Below, piece by piece: positions 28,417 to 36,456 of a stretch of 52,634 nucleotides of DNA. The notes beneath the pieces were generated by a model, which did not search any database, was not told the DNA's origin, and saw nothing but the letters and a program-made list of their open reading frames with translations. The stretch covers positions 1 through 52,634 of the forward strand of contig PPDH01000036.1 in NCBI GenBank assembly GCA_002899765.1, written 5' to 3'. Position 1 is the stretch's first letter, and the number at the start of each line of letters is the position of its first letter. The stretch is from Sulfurimonas sp. GTDB lineage: Bacteria > Campylobacterota > Campylobacteria > Campylobacterales > Sulfurimonadaceae. The position numbers and the translations under genes were made by a program.

Positions 28417-29355
28417 GTGAAAAAAATAGCAATGATTTTTGCAGGGCAGGGATCTCAAGCAGTAGGCATGGGAAAAGACTTTTATGACAACTCAGATGTG
28501 GCACGTGAGATGTTTGAAGAGGCAGGTAAAAGAGCCGGGTTAAAGTTTGAAGAGTTGATTTTTGGTGAGCACGAATTGTTAAATCAAACTGCATACACAC
28601 AGCCTGCGATTCTTTTGATTCAGATGATAGCTTATCGTCTATTTAAGGAAAAATGTCCGGATTTAAAAGCTGAGCTGTTTTTAGGACACTCATTGGGTGA
28701 ATTTTCTGCTATTTGCGCAAGCGGAGCGATTGATTATGTTGATGCAGTTGAACTTGTTCATAGACGCGGTCAGCTAATGCAAGATGCATGTAGTGATATT
28801 GAAGCAGGCATGATGGTTGTTATGGGACTTGAGGATGAGAGTGTCGAGAAGATATGTACTGATGCGCAAAGTCAAGGGAAGAAAGTTTGGCCTGCAAACT
28901 ACAATCAAGACGGACAGCTTGTTGTTGCAGGCATGAAGAGTGATTTAGTGTCTTTAGAGCAGACATTTAAAGATGCAGGTGCTAAAAGAGCACTTCTTTT
29001 AAACATGTCTGTAGCTAGCCATTGTGAGCTTTTATCTCCCGCACAAATCCCGCTTAAGAGTTTAATGGAGGGGATGATTGAGGATAATTTTGAAGCACCT
29101 GTTATCTCAAACGTGACAATCGAGGGGTATGCAACTAAGGATGAAGCGGTAGATCTTTTGACAGAGCAGCTTGTGAAACCTGTGAAATATAAACAGTCAA
29201 TCTTATCTATAGCAGATAAAGTTGATATTGCGATAGAGTTTGGAAACGGGGCAACGCTTAAAGGTTTAAACAAAAGAATCTCTCCAAATCTTGAGACTTA
29301 TACTATTTCAGATATGAAATCATTGCAAGAAGTCGTAGAGAAAATTTGCAACTAA
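28417..29355 (+). CDS. fabD: Malonyl-CoA:ACP transacylase
   Basis: FabD loads malonyl onto acyl carrier protein to feed fatty-acid synthesis. The oxyanion motif FAGQGSQ is near residue 8, the nucleophile lies in GHSLGEFSA near residue 90, and the C-terminal LVKPVKYKQSI is typical. GTG 28417 after AAAAGGA is the likely start. An in-frame TTG at 28384 inside the upstream gene lacks a ribosome site. Length is 312 aa. Confidence 0.95.
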   Translation: MKKIAMIFAGQGSQAVGMGKDFYDNSDVAREMFEEAGKRAGLKFEELIFGEHELLNQTAYTQPAILLIQMIAYRLFKEKCPDLKAELFLGHSLGEFSAICASGAIDYVDAVELVHRRGQLMQDACSDIEAGMMVVMGLEDESVEKICTDAQSQGKKVWPANYNQDGQLVVAGMKSDLVSLEQTFKDAGAKRALLLNMSVASHCELLSPAQIPLKSLMEGMIEDNFEAPVISNVTIEGYATKDEAVDLLTEQLVKPVKYKQSILSIADKVDIAIEFGNGATLKGLNKRISPNLETYTISDMKSLQEVVEKICN

Positions 29356-29356
29356 G

Positions 29357-30073
29357 ATGAGAATTACATTAGCTCAGACATCTCCTAGACTTAATCGCTC
29401 AAACTTAGAAGAAGCTGCATCTATAATAGATGCACATAAAGACAAGAGTGACTTAATTCTGTTTTCTGAACTCTCTTTAAACGGTTATCTGCTTCAAGAT
29501 AAGCTTTATGAAGATGCCTGGGAGATATATGAGCTGGGCATCTTAAAAGAGTTAAGTCATGATATAGATATAGTAATTGGTGCCGCTGTTAAAGATCTAG
29601 AGAGCTTTAGAAACGCGGCGCTCTATTTTTCTAAAGGGAAGCTTATCTCAAAACACTATAAAGTGCATCTTCCAAACTATGGAATGTTTGAAGAGGCTAG
29701 ATACTTTAAAGCAGGCAGTTCTTTTGAGAGTTTTTTAACTCGGTTTGGAAAAATATCTATGGTCGTATGTGAGGATCTTTGGCATAAAGATGTTCATGAA
29801 AAGTTGATGAAAGAAAATCCGGATTATATACTCTCTCTTGTCGCTTCACCTGCAAGAGGTTTTAGTGATAGCGGGCTTGACATAGAAGATAAGTGGTATG
29901 AAATCATTAAAACCGTTGCTTCGGAGTGTAAAGCTAAACTTGTCTTTGTAAACAGGGTTGGTTTTGAAGACGGTCTTGGATTTTGGGGCGGAAGCTGCAT
30001 TGTCAATGAAGATGCAAAAATAGTACATAAGTTGCAACGGCATAAAAAAACAGTAAAAACATTTGAAATATAG
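29357..30073 (+). CDS. Carbon-nitrogen hydrolase (nitrilase superfamily)
   Basis: The protein has the Glu-Lys-Cys triad of the nitrilase superfamily: E39 in FSELSLNGY, K103 near the HYKVHLPNYGMFEE segment, and C138 in VVCEDLWH. The LPNYGMFEEARYF segment resembles the amidase domain fused to glutamine-dependent NAD synthetases. Here it stands alone at 238 aa, so its substrate is unknown. An amidase role for a separate NAD synthetase is possible. It starts 1 base after fabD and ends 9 bases before mtnN. Confidence 0.85.
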   Translation: MRITLAQTSPRLNRSNLEEAASIIDAHKDKSDLILFSELSLNGYLLQDKLYEDAWEIYELGILKELSHDIDIVIGAAVKDLESFRNAALYFSKGKLISKHYKVHLPNYGMFEEARYFKAGSSFESFLTRFGKISMVVCEDLWHKDVHEKLMKENPDYILSLVASPARGFSDSGLDIEDKWYEIIKTVASECKAKLVFVNRVGFEDGLGFWGGSCIVNEDAKIVHKLQRHKKTVKTFEI

Positions 30074-30082
30074 GGGAGTTAG

Positions 30083-30775
30083 ATGAAAATAGCAATTATG
30101 GGGGCTATGCCTGAAGAGATTGCTCCAATACTTGAAAAAGTTGGCTCGTACAAAAAGATAGAGTATGCAGGAAATAGATATTATGAGGCAACATACAAAG
30201 GTGTCCAACTTGTGATAGCGTACTCTAAGATAGGGAAGGTTTTCTCGACGCTTACTGCTACAACCATGATTGAACATTTTGGAGCTACAAAACTTCTGTT
30301 TTCAGGAGTTGCAGGGGCAATATCTCCTACTCTAAAGGTTGGTGATTTAATCGTTGCTACAAAACTATCTCAGCATGATTTGGATATTACGGCATTCGGT
30401 CATCCATTTGGCTATGTACCCGAGGGAGCTGTTTTTGTAGAGACAGATAAAGAGATGGTAGAGATGAGCAAAGAGGTTGCTGCTGGCATGGGTAAAAGTG
30501 TACAGGAAGGAATCATCGCAACGGGTGATCAGTTTGTGGCAAATGAAGAGAGAAAAAACTGGATTGGAGCTACATTCGGAGCTGATGCACTGGAGATGGA
30601 AGGTGGAAGTGTTGCTGTAGTTTGTAATGCTTTAGGCGTGCCGTTTTTTATACTTCGAGCTATTAGCGATGCTGCAGATATGGATGCAAGTTTTAGTTTT
30701 GATGAATTCTTAGAGACAAGTGCTAAAGAGAGTGCCGAGTTTGTTATGAAAATGGTGGACAAAATTGTCGGTTAA
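30083..30775 (+). CDS. mtnN: 5'-methylthioadenosine/S-adenosylhomocysteine nucleosidase
   Basis: This enzyme hydrolyses MTA, SAH and, in this phylum, also 6-amino-6-deoxyfutalosine of the menaquinone pathway. The start MKIAIMGAMPEEIAPI, the SGVAG signature, the MEGGSVAVVC segment and the catalytic SDAAD near residue 198 are present. Length is 230 aa. The 3' end overlaps the next gene by 11 bases if that gene starts at TTG. Confidence 0.95.
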   Translation: MKIAIMGAMPEEIAPILEKVGSYKKIEYAGNRYYEATYKGVQLVIAYSKIGKVFSTLTATTMIEHFGATKLLFSGVAGAISPTLKVGDLIVATKLSQHDLDITAFGHPFGYVPEGAVFVETDKEMVEMSKEVAAGMGKSVQEGIIATGDQFVANEERKNWIGATFGADALEMEGGSVAVVCNALGVPFFILRAISDAADMDASFSFDEFLETSAKESAEFVMKMVDKIVG

Positions 30776-31523
30776 AATATCCAAAAAAATTATGAGCAAA
30801 CTCGGAAAAACAAATGCCGAGTTTGAACTTATAGAAGAGGGCGATAAGATATTAGTCGGACTTAGCGGCGGAAAAGATTCTCTTACATTAGTTCATGCGC
30901 TCAAAGAGCAACAGCGCCGCGCACCCTTTAAATTTGATTTTATTGCAGTAACTGTTTCATACGGAATGGGTGAAAACTTTGATAATTTGATTGAGCATTG
31001 CAAAGAACATGAAATTGAACATGTCATTCATGACACGCAAATCTATGATCTGGCGGGTGAGAAAATTAGAAAAAATTCTTCATTTTGCAGTTTTTTTTCA
31101 CGTATGAGAAGAGGTTCGCTCTACAGTGCGGCACAAAAACATGGCTGTAATAAAGTTGCTCTTGGACATCACATGGATGATGCAGCAGAGAGTTTTTTTA
31201 TGAACTTTATATACAACGGACAGCTACGCTCACTTGCACCGAAATATAGAGCCGATAACGGTTTGATTGTGGTGCGTCCTCTCATTCAGATGAGAGAACG
31301 TCAATTGGCAGCATTTGCACTTGATAATGATATAGCGACTATTGGGGATGAGGCATGTCCGGCTATGAGATTTGATGTAAAGATGCCGCATGCAAGAGCA
31401 AATACAAAAGAGATGCTATCTAAGATGGAAAAGGAGTTTCCTTCACTTTTTACAAGCTTAAACGCAGCATTTAAAAATATCTCCGTAGAGACTTTTTTTG
31501 ATAAAGAAAAGTTTAATATTTAG
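30765..31523 (+). CDS. TtcA-like PP-loop ATPase with altered iron-sulfur cysteines
   Basis: This is an N-type ATP pyrophosphatase: SGGKDS (about residues 34-39) is the PP-loop, and GHHMDDAAESFFMNFIYNG matches the TtcA/TilS family. TtcA makes 2-thiocytidine in tRNA using a cluster held by a CxxC pair and a third cysteine. Here the pair position reads CSFFSRMRRG, so the second cysteine is Phe, and the downstream cysteine in EACPAMRFD is also shifted. The protein may therefore lack the usual cluster or do another thiolation. It starts at TTG 30765 overlapping mtnN, or at ATG 30792. It converges with a minus-strand gene and overlaps its end by 11 bases. Confidence 0.82.
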   Translation: MSVKISKKIMSKLGKTNAEFELIEEGDKILVGLSGGKDSLTLVHALKEQQRRAPFKFDFIAVTVSYGMGENFDNLIEHCKEHEIEHVIHDTQIYDLAGEKIRKNSSFCSFFSRMRRGSLYSAAQKHGCNKVALGHHMDDAAESFFMNFIYNGQLRSLAPKYRADNGLIVVRPLIQMRERQLAAFALDNDIATIGDEACPAMRFDVKMPHARANTKEMLSKMEKEFPSLFTSLNAAFKNISVETFFDKEKFNI

Positions 31524-32004
31524 ACTCTATTTTCTCTTCATCTTTGGCAATTTGTAATTTTTTCTCATGCAGGGTTTCATCTTTTAGGGTTTGTAAAAAC
31601 TCTATCATGTTCTCTTGGTATGAGATGACATCTCTGTCATGTGAAAGCGCAAGCAGTTCTCTAAGTGATTCAATATCTATTTTTTTGGCATATCTCGGCA
31701 TTAACCTTAGTTCTTTTTGAATATTTGAGACGAGCGTATCAATATCAAGTTCATTGTTTTCTCTTACTTTTTTAACAAGTTCTTTGGTGTTTAACATCAA
31801 AAGATTTGCTCTCTCATCATCATTTTTATATATATTCATACCAATTTTTTTAATAATTAAGAAGTCGTCTGCTTTTATATTTTCATTGGCGCAGAGGATT
31901 AGCGCAAAGAGTTTCGCACGAAATTCTAATGAGCTATGGTTATAAACAAACAGTTCACGAAATGCATTAAATAAGTAGTGTTTCATCTTAGAGGCGAGCT
32001 GCAT
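31513..32004 (-). CDS. Uncharacterised helical protein
   Basis: I do not recognise this family. The 163-residue product has no signal peptide and no membrane helix. It looks all-helical, with an EK-rich C terminus (DETLHEKKLQIAKDEEKIE). The segment SSLEFRAKLFALILCANENIKADDFLIIKKIG weakly suggests a tellurite-resistance-like helical fold, but that is a guess. ATG 32004 has AAGG 6-7 bases upstream, and an inner ATG at 31986 is possible. It is divergent from yebC and shares the palindromic promoter region with it. Confidence 0.7.
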   Translation of the reverse strand: MQLASKMKHYLFNAFRELFVYNHSSLEFRAKLFALILCANENIKADDFLIIKKIGMNIYKNDDERANLLMLNTKELVKKVRENNELDIDTLVSNIQKELRLMPRYAKKIDIESLRELLALSHDRDVISYQENMIEFLQTLKDETLHEKKLQIAKDEEKIESKY

Positions 32005-32032
32005 TTAAATACCTTATATAAGTTAGTTTGCT

Positions 32033-32041
32033 ATTATACCA
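32033..32041 (-). promoter_or_regulatory. Extended -10 promoter for the minus-strand hypothetical gene
   Basis: On the minus strand the left palindrome arm reads TGGTATAAT, a perfect extended -10, 28 bases before the start codon at 32004. Confidence 0.6.
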
Positions 32042-32089
32042 AATCCACTTGCTAATGCATAATATAAGGTATGTATGCTTAGGCGGATT

Positions 32090-32098
32090 TGGTATAAT
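32090..32098 (+). promoter_or_regulatory. Extended -10 promoter for yebC
   Basis: The right palindrome arm reads TGGTATAAT, a perfect extended -10, 51 bases before the original yebC ATG at 32150. A GAGGAA ribosome site lies before that ATG. Confidence 0.6.
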
Positions 32099-32149
32099 AC
32101 ATTTTTGATTTTAACAAAACAGTATATAAAAAGATATGAGGAAAAGTAG

Positions 32150-32197
32150 ATGGGAAGAGCGTTTGAATATAGAAAAGCATCAAAATTAAAGAGATGA
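32150..32197 (+). pseudogene. yebC: Original 5' end of yebC, closed by an in-frame TGA
   Basis: ATG 32150 opens the frame MGRAFEYRKASKLKR, which is the highly conserved YebC/TACO1 N terminus. It then meets TGA at 32195-32197 and continues in the same frame as GAMSKLFPK. Homologues have Trp (TGG) at this codon, so one G-to-A change explains the stop. The strong ribosome site is before this ATG and not before 32204. Confidence 0.8.
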
Positions 32198-32203
32198 GGA
32201 GCA

Positions 32204-32860
32204 ATGTCAAAACTCTTCCCAAAACTTGGAAAAATAATTACTATGGCTGCAAAAGAGGGCGGAACAGACCCAGACATGAATCCTAGACTGCGTACAGCGA
32301 TTTTAAATGCAAAAGCCGAAAATATGCCAAAAGACAACATAGAAGCAGCTATAAAAAGAGCAACTGCAAAAGATACGGCGAGTATGCTTGAAGTTAGTTT
32401 TGAGGGGAAAGCTCCGCATGGTGTACAACTTTTTATAGAGTGTATGACTGACAACAATACGCGAACAGTTGCAAATGTAAAAAATATTCTTACAAAACAT
32501 GGTGGAGAGATGCTTACAAAAGGGTCTTTGGAGTTTATGTTTGATAGAAAAGCGCTGTTCGAATTTCCTCTAAAAGAGAATATGGATTTAGAAGAACTTG
32601 AACTAGAGTTAATAGATGCGGGATTAGAAGAGATAGAAGCGGAAGATGGAATCGTTATGGTTACCGGTGACTATACAAGTTTTGGTGCTCTAAACAGTGC
32701 TTTAGAGAATATGGGGATTGAGATTACAAAGGCAAACCTAGAGAGAATGGCAAATTCTCCTATTACGATAACGCAAGAACAGCACTCAGATATAGAAAAA
32801 ATATTAGACAAGCTAGAAGATGATGAGGATGTTCAGAAAATATTTACAAATATAGCGTAA
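32204..32860 (+). CDS. yebC: YebC/PmpR-TACO1 family protein (body, after in-frame stop)
   Basis: YebC proteins help translation through proline stretches and are also described as DNA-binding regulators. The frame from ATG 32204 gives 218 residues with [35 protein letters not shown] and [17 protein letters not shown], all canonical. It lacks the first 18 residues of the family because of the TGA at 32195. A GAGGAG lies only 2 bases before this ATG, so efficient initiation here is doubtful. Re-initiation after the 15-codon upstream frame, whose stop is 6 bases away, is plausible. The rest of the gene shows no further damage, so the change is either recent or tolerated. Confidence 0.9.
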   Translation: MSKLFPKLGKIITMAAKEGGTDPDMNPRLRTAILNAKAENMPKDNIEAAIKRATAKDTASMLEVSFEGKAPHGVQLFIECMTDNNTRTVANVKNILTKHGGEMLTKGSLEFMFDRKALFEFPLKENMDLEELELELIDAGLEEIEAEDGIVMVTGDYTSFGALNSALENMGIEITKANLERMANSPITITQEQHSDIEKILDKLEDDEDVQKIFTNIA

Positions 32861-32885
32861 TAAAAAATCTGCAATATAAAAGTGT

Positions 32886-32920
32886 AAAGAGTAGATATAA
32901 AATTCTTATATCTACTCTTT
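32886..32920. terminator. Bidirectional terminator between yebC and the pilus cluster
   Basis: A perfect 15-bp stem (32886-32900 with 32906-32920) around a 5-base loop lies between two convergent genes. The arms begin and end in AAA/TTT, so it can serve both strands. Confidence 0.75.
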
Positions 32921-32924
32921 GCTG

Positions 32925-34169
32925 CTATCTTCCTTGAACTGCATTGCCCATATCCCACATAGGCAAAAATATACCAAGTGCGAGCAGAAGAACCATCGCG
33001 GCGATAATAAATAGCATAACAGGCTCAATTGCTTCGTTAAGTCCATCAATAATTGCATCAAATCTCATTTTGTAATACTCTGCCACTTTTTTTATCATCG
33101 TATCTAAAGTACCACTGTCTTCACCTGCACTAATCATCTGAATAACCATATTTTCAAAAAGTTTAGTATCAGCAAGACCTTCATTTAGCGCGGCACCTTT
33201 TTCAACGGATGTTCTTACAGATGAAAGTTTTGATTTTAGCGGAAGATTGTCTATCATGGATATTGAAGTATCAAGAGCTTCTGCGATAGGAATACCTGCA
33301 CGAATCAGTTCTGAAAATACAAGTGTAAAACGACTAAGTGTTGCATACATGACAATATCTTTTATAAGATATGTTTTTAACAAAACGTTATGCCAGCCAA
33401 ATCTTATATCTTTGTAGTTGTTGATTAGATACTTAAATATTGAAAATGATATAACTAAAACAGCAAGTACGTAGAGTCCGAAGTTGTTAAAAAGATACTC
33501 TAGTTTTAGTAAGATAAGCGTGGGAAGAGGCAATTGGGCATTAAGCTCTTCAAAAATCGACTTAAACTCTGGAACAACATAAGATATAAGAATTGTAAAA
33601 GCAATTGCCATGGCAATCATAACGTTTCTCGGGTATGCCATAGCCTTCTTAAATTTTACGATATTGGCACGGATCTCCTCTAACATGTCGGCAAGAGAGT
33701 AAAGCGCCTCATCAAGGTTACCAGTTTTTTCACCCAGCTCAACCATGGCAATAGCTAAGTTGCCAAGTTCAAAACGAAAATTTTCCATTGATTTTGAGAG
33801 TGAACGACCTGAGTTGATGTCTTCTGCGAGTTTACTAAAAACCAATTTTAGATTTCGCTCTTGAGTAGATTTTGCAATTTCACTCAACGAATCATAGATA
33901 GATATACCGGCATTGGTCATAACTGCTAATTGTCTAATCGATGCAATAAGGGCATCAGGTCTAATTTTTCTTTTTTTAATATTGCTAAAAAAATTATCTT
34001 TAAACCTTTTTATTTGAGCCTCTAGCGGTTCTTCCGCTTCAGAAATCTTTATTATAATTCCTGAGTATTTTAACTTGGTTAGTTCATTGGCATGTTTTCT
34101 ATCTTCTGCATACATCCCAATCTGCTCTTTTTTACCCTTTGTGAGGATAGTTGCTATAAAGTATTTCAT
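32925..34169 (-). CDS. mshG: Type II secretion/type IV pilus inner-membrane platform protein (GspF/PilC/MshG)
   Basis: This is the polytopic platform on which the assembly ATPase acts. Two repeated GspF domains are seen (about residues 70-190 and 275-395), each with the ELGEKTGNLDEAL or SAGEDSGTLDTMI signature. Membrane helices lie near 195-215, 245-265 and 380-400. Length is 414 aa. It is the last gene of the cluster before the terminator and overlaps the ATPase gene at one base. The MshG name rests on cluster order. Confidence 0.9.
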   Translation of the reverse strand: MKYFIATILTKGKKEQIGMYAEDRKHANELTKLKYSGIIIKISEAEEPLEAQIKRFKDNFFSNIKKRKIRPDALIASIRQLAVMTNAGISIYDSLSEIAKSTQERNLKLVFSKLAEDINSGRSLSKSMENFRFELGNLAIAMVELGEKTGNLDEALYSLADMLEEIRANIVKFKKAMAYPRNVMIAMAIAFTILISYVVPEFKSIFEELNAQLPLPTLILLKLEYLFNNFGLYVLAVLVISFSIFKYLINNYKDIRFGWHNVLLKTYLIKDIVMYATLSRFTLVFSELIRAGIPIAEALDTSISMIDNLPLKSKLSSVRTSVEKGAALNEGLADTKLFENMVIQMISAGEDSGTLDTMIKKVAEYYKMRFDAIIDGLNEAIEPVMLFIIAAMVLLLALGIFLPMWDMGNAVQGR

Positions 34170-35860
34170 TATTTTGCCACCCTTAAAATTTCTTCTAAAC
34201 TTGTAATACCCTCAAGAGCTTTATTTATACCATTTTCAAAAAGTCCTACAAAGCCATCTTCAATTGCTTGAGCATGTAAAGCCTCGATAGATGCGCCTTT
34301 TGCAATAAGAGATGAAATTTTTTCATTAACAGTTAAAACTTCACAAATCATCTCTCTTCCTAGGTATCCTGTTCCATTGCATTCTTTACAGCCTGTTCCT
34401 ATATAAAACTTACTATTCTCAGGCACTAAATGTCTTATCTCTTCTATGCTTGTTGCTGAAATTTTTTCCTCTACTTTACAGTTTTTGCATATTTTTCTTA
34501 CAAGTCTTTGAGCCTGTATGGCAACCAAAGAACCGCTGATTAGGTAGGAAGGAACTCCCATGTCTATCATACGGGTTACGGCACTAATAGAGTCATTTGT
34601 ATGAAGGGTAGAGATAACTAAGTGTCCTGTTAATGCAGCTTTTATAGCTATTTCAAGGGTTTCTGAGTCACGAATCTCGCCAATCATAATTTTATCTGGA
34701 TCTTGTCTCAATATAGATCTAAGAGCAGCCGCAAAAGTAAGACCGACTTTTGGGTTCACCTGAACCTGCTGAATGAGATTCATTCTGTACTCAACGGGAT
34801 CTTCAACGGTAATAAATTTATCTTCAACATTTCTAAGTTCATTTAAAGCACCGTAAAGTGTTGTTGTTTTACCGCTTCCGGTTGGACCGGTAACAAGTAT
34901 AATACCATAAGGTGTTTTAAGTGCTTTTATAAATTTATTGTAACTAAGGTTATCCATTCCGGCTTCTTCAAGTGTCACAAGAGCTTTTTGTTTATCAAGA
35001 ACTCTCATGACTATGGATTCACCGTATAATATGGGGAGAGTAGATATACGAAAATCATACTCTTTAGAGCCGACTAGTGTAGAAAAACGACCATCTTGCG
35101 GTTTTCTTTTCTCTGCTATATCAAGATTTGAAAGCAGTTTTAATCTTGAAGCAAGAGGAGGATAAATATCTTTTTCAAAAATAAATACTTCAATAAGTTT
35201 TCCGTCAATTCTGGTGCGGACTACACAGTTTTTTTCTGTAGGCTCAATATGCACGTCACTGGCACGACTTTTAATGCAAGAATTTAATATAACATCAATT
35301 AAAAGCAATATAGAAGAAGCTTCCTGCTGTTCATCTATAGAGCTTATAGAGTTTAGTTCATCTCTGATTTTTCTTACAAGACCTTTTACGCTGTCTTTTA
35401 TTTCAACTTTAAAGAGATATGACTGAATCTGTTTTTTTGTAGCAACTGCAATTTTAATGGGCTTATGTGGAAAAAGTCTCTGCAGAGCCTCATGAGCTTC
35501 TATGTCCAGAGGATCGCAAAAAGCAACCGTTATGCTTAAATCATCCTCAGATACGGGCAGTGCATTGTATTTTTTAAGCTGAGCAAGAGAGATTTTTTCT
35601 GTAAGTCTATAGTCCATGTCTATCGAGTCTAAATCAAGGAAAAGGAGGTTTTGTTTTTGAGCAAGTTTAAGAAGCACATCTTTTTCTTGAATATAGTCGT
35701 AGTTGTCTATTATGGATAAATCATATTCACCGCTTTGTATCTTATCAACAATAAATCTAACAAGTCTGTCCATCGTCATAAAACCGGAGATTGTGATATC
35801 TCTAAGAATTAAATTTGTGTCAAGACCTTTGGCAGTGAGTCTATCTACTTGGCTCTTCAT
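34169..35860 (-). CDS. mshE: Pilus/secretion assembly ATPase (GspE/PilB/MshE)
   Basis: This hexameric ATPase drives pilin polymerisation. The N-terminal GspE-N/MshEN-like domain (about residues 60-160), which binds c-di-GMP in some MshE proteins, is followed by the ATPase with Walker A GPTGSGKTTT, Asp boxes, and Walker B IMIGEIRD. A zinc-binding pair set follows (CKNCK and CKECNGTG). Length is 563 aa. ATG 35860 has no evident ribosome site. The same frame is open a further 23 codons upstream, and TAGGAAG sits before an ATT codon there, so a rare ATT start is possible. Confidence 0.92.
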   Translation of the reverse strand: MKSQVDRLTAKGLDTNLILRDITISGFMTMDRLVRFIVDKIQSGEYDLSIIDNYDYIQEKDVLLKLAQKQNLLFLDLDSIDMDYRLTEKISLAQLKKYNALPVSEDDLSITVAFCDPLDIEAHEALQRLFPHKPIKIAVATKKQIQSYLFKVEIKDSVKGLVRKIRDELNSISSIDEQQEASSILLLIDVILNSCIKSRASDVHIEPTEKNCVVRTRIDGKLIEVFIFEKDIYPPLASRLKLLSNLDIAEKRKPQDGRFSTLVGSKEYDFRISTLPILYGESIVMRVLDKQKALVTLEEAGMDNLSYNKFIKALKTPYGIILVTGPTGSGKTTTLYGALNELRNVEDKFITVEDPVEYRMNLIQQVQVNPKVGLTFAAALRSILRQDPDKIMIGEIRDSETLEIAIKAALTGHLVISTLHTNDSISAVTRMIDMGVPSYLISGSLVAIQAQRLVRKICKNCKVEEKISATSIEEIRHLVPENSKFYIGTGCKECNGTGYLGREMICEVLTVNEKISSLIAKGASIEALHAQAIEDGFVGLFENGINKALEGITSLEEILRVAK

Positions 35861-35910
35861 GATAGAGCCATTAGCTAGTAGATCTGATGTTATTCTATCA
35901 ATAATGCTTC

Positions 35911-36456
35911 CTACCAGTAAATATGTTTTCTTACGCTAATTGAATTATGAAACTCTTCAATAACTATTTTATCTATTTTAGCATCTTTTAAAATATAAAG
36001 TTTATACTTTATTTGAGCATCATTTTCATCTTGAAAAATATAAAACTCTTTTTGCTCTTTTTTTTCAAGTTTTGTATAAAAGTCAAAAATTTTTGACAAA
36101 ATATAATCAGTCGTAGGTAAATTCAGTGAAGAGATGTCATAGTTATCAAGCAAAGCGTGGTAGAGGAGTTTTTTTTGCATAAGAATGATAGAAAAATAAG
36201 CTGCATTTGCCCTTGATTGCGGTGAGAGTTTGAGTATCGTAATAGGAACAGAGAGACGATCTATATAGTCCACCTTTAAGCATGCAAACGCATACAAAGA
36301 GATATATTCTTCATCTTTTGAATATTTGGAAAAGTTTTTAAAACAAATATTGCAAACATCTTTATACTCTTTGTTTTGATATAGTTCAAATATTTCTTGT
36401 TTTATATCTGCAAATAAACTTAGTGTTAAAAGTGCTGTTAAGAGTAGTATTCTCAT
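35911..36456 (-). CDS. Uncharacterised secreted protein of the pilus cluster
   Basis: The 181-residue product starts with a clear signal peptide (LLLTALLTLSLFA, residues 4-16) and then looks helical with possible TPR-like pairing (IFELYQNKEYKDVCNICFKNFSKYS). Two cysteines, C40 and C43, form a CxxC. I do not recognise the family. It overlaps the upstream MshN-like gene by 4 bases, which suggests it works in the periplasm with the pilus apparatus. Confidence 0.65.
   Translation of the reverse strand: MRILLLTALLTLSLFADIKQEIFELYQNKEYKDVCNICFKNFSKYSKDEEYISLYAFACLKVDYIDRLSVPITILKLSPQSRANAAYFSIILMQKKLLYHALLDNYDISSLNLPTTDYILSKIFDFYTKLEKKEQKEFYIFQDENDAQIKYKLYILKDAKIDKIVIEEFHNSISVRKHIYW

Larger units (their letters stand above)
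32032..32099. repeat. 68-bp palindrome with perfect 15-bp arms between divergent genes
   Basis: TATTATACCAAATCC at 32032-32046 is the exact reverse complement of 32085-32099. The 38-base middle is partly palindromic as well. Each arm read outward contains TGGTATAAT. The structure may be a small non-autonomous mobile repeat (MITE-like) that supplies promoters, or a symmetric operator. Confidence 0.85.

Noticed and set aside
32195-32197. TGA in yebC read as tryptophan or selenocysteine
   Set aside because: Several genes here, such as hypX, obgE, proB, birA and parA, end in TGA, so it is a stop in this organism. No selenoprotein precedent in the family or obvious downstream hairpin supports selenocysteine.
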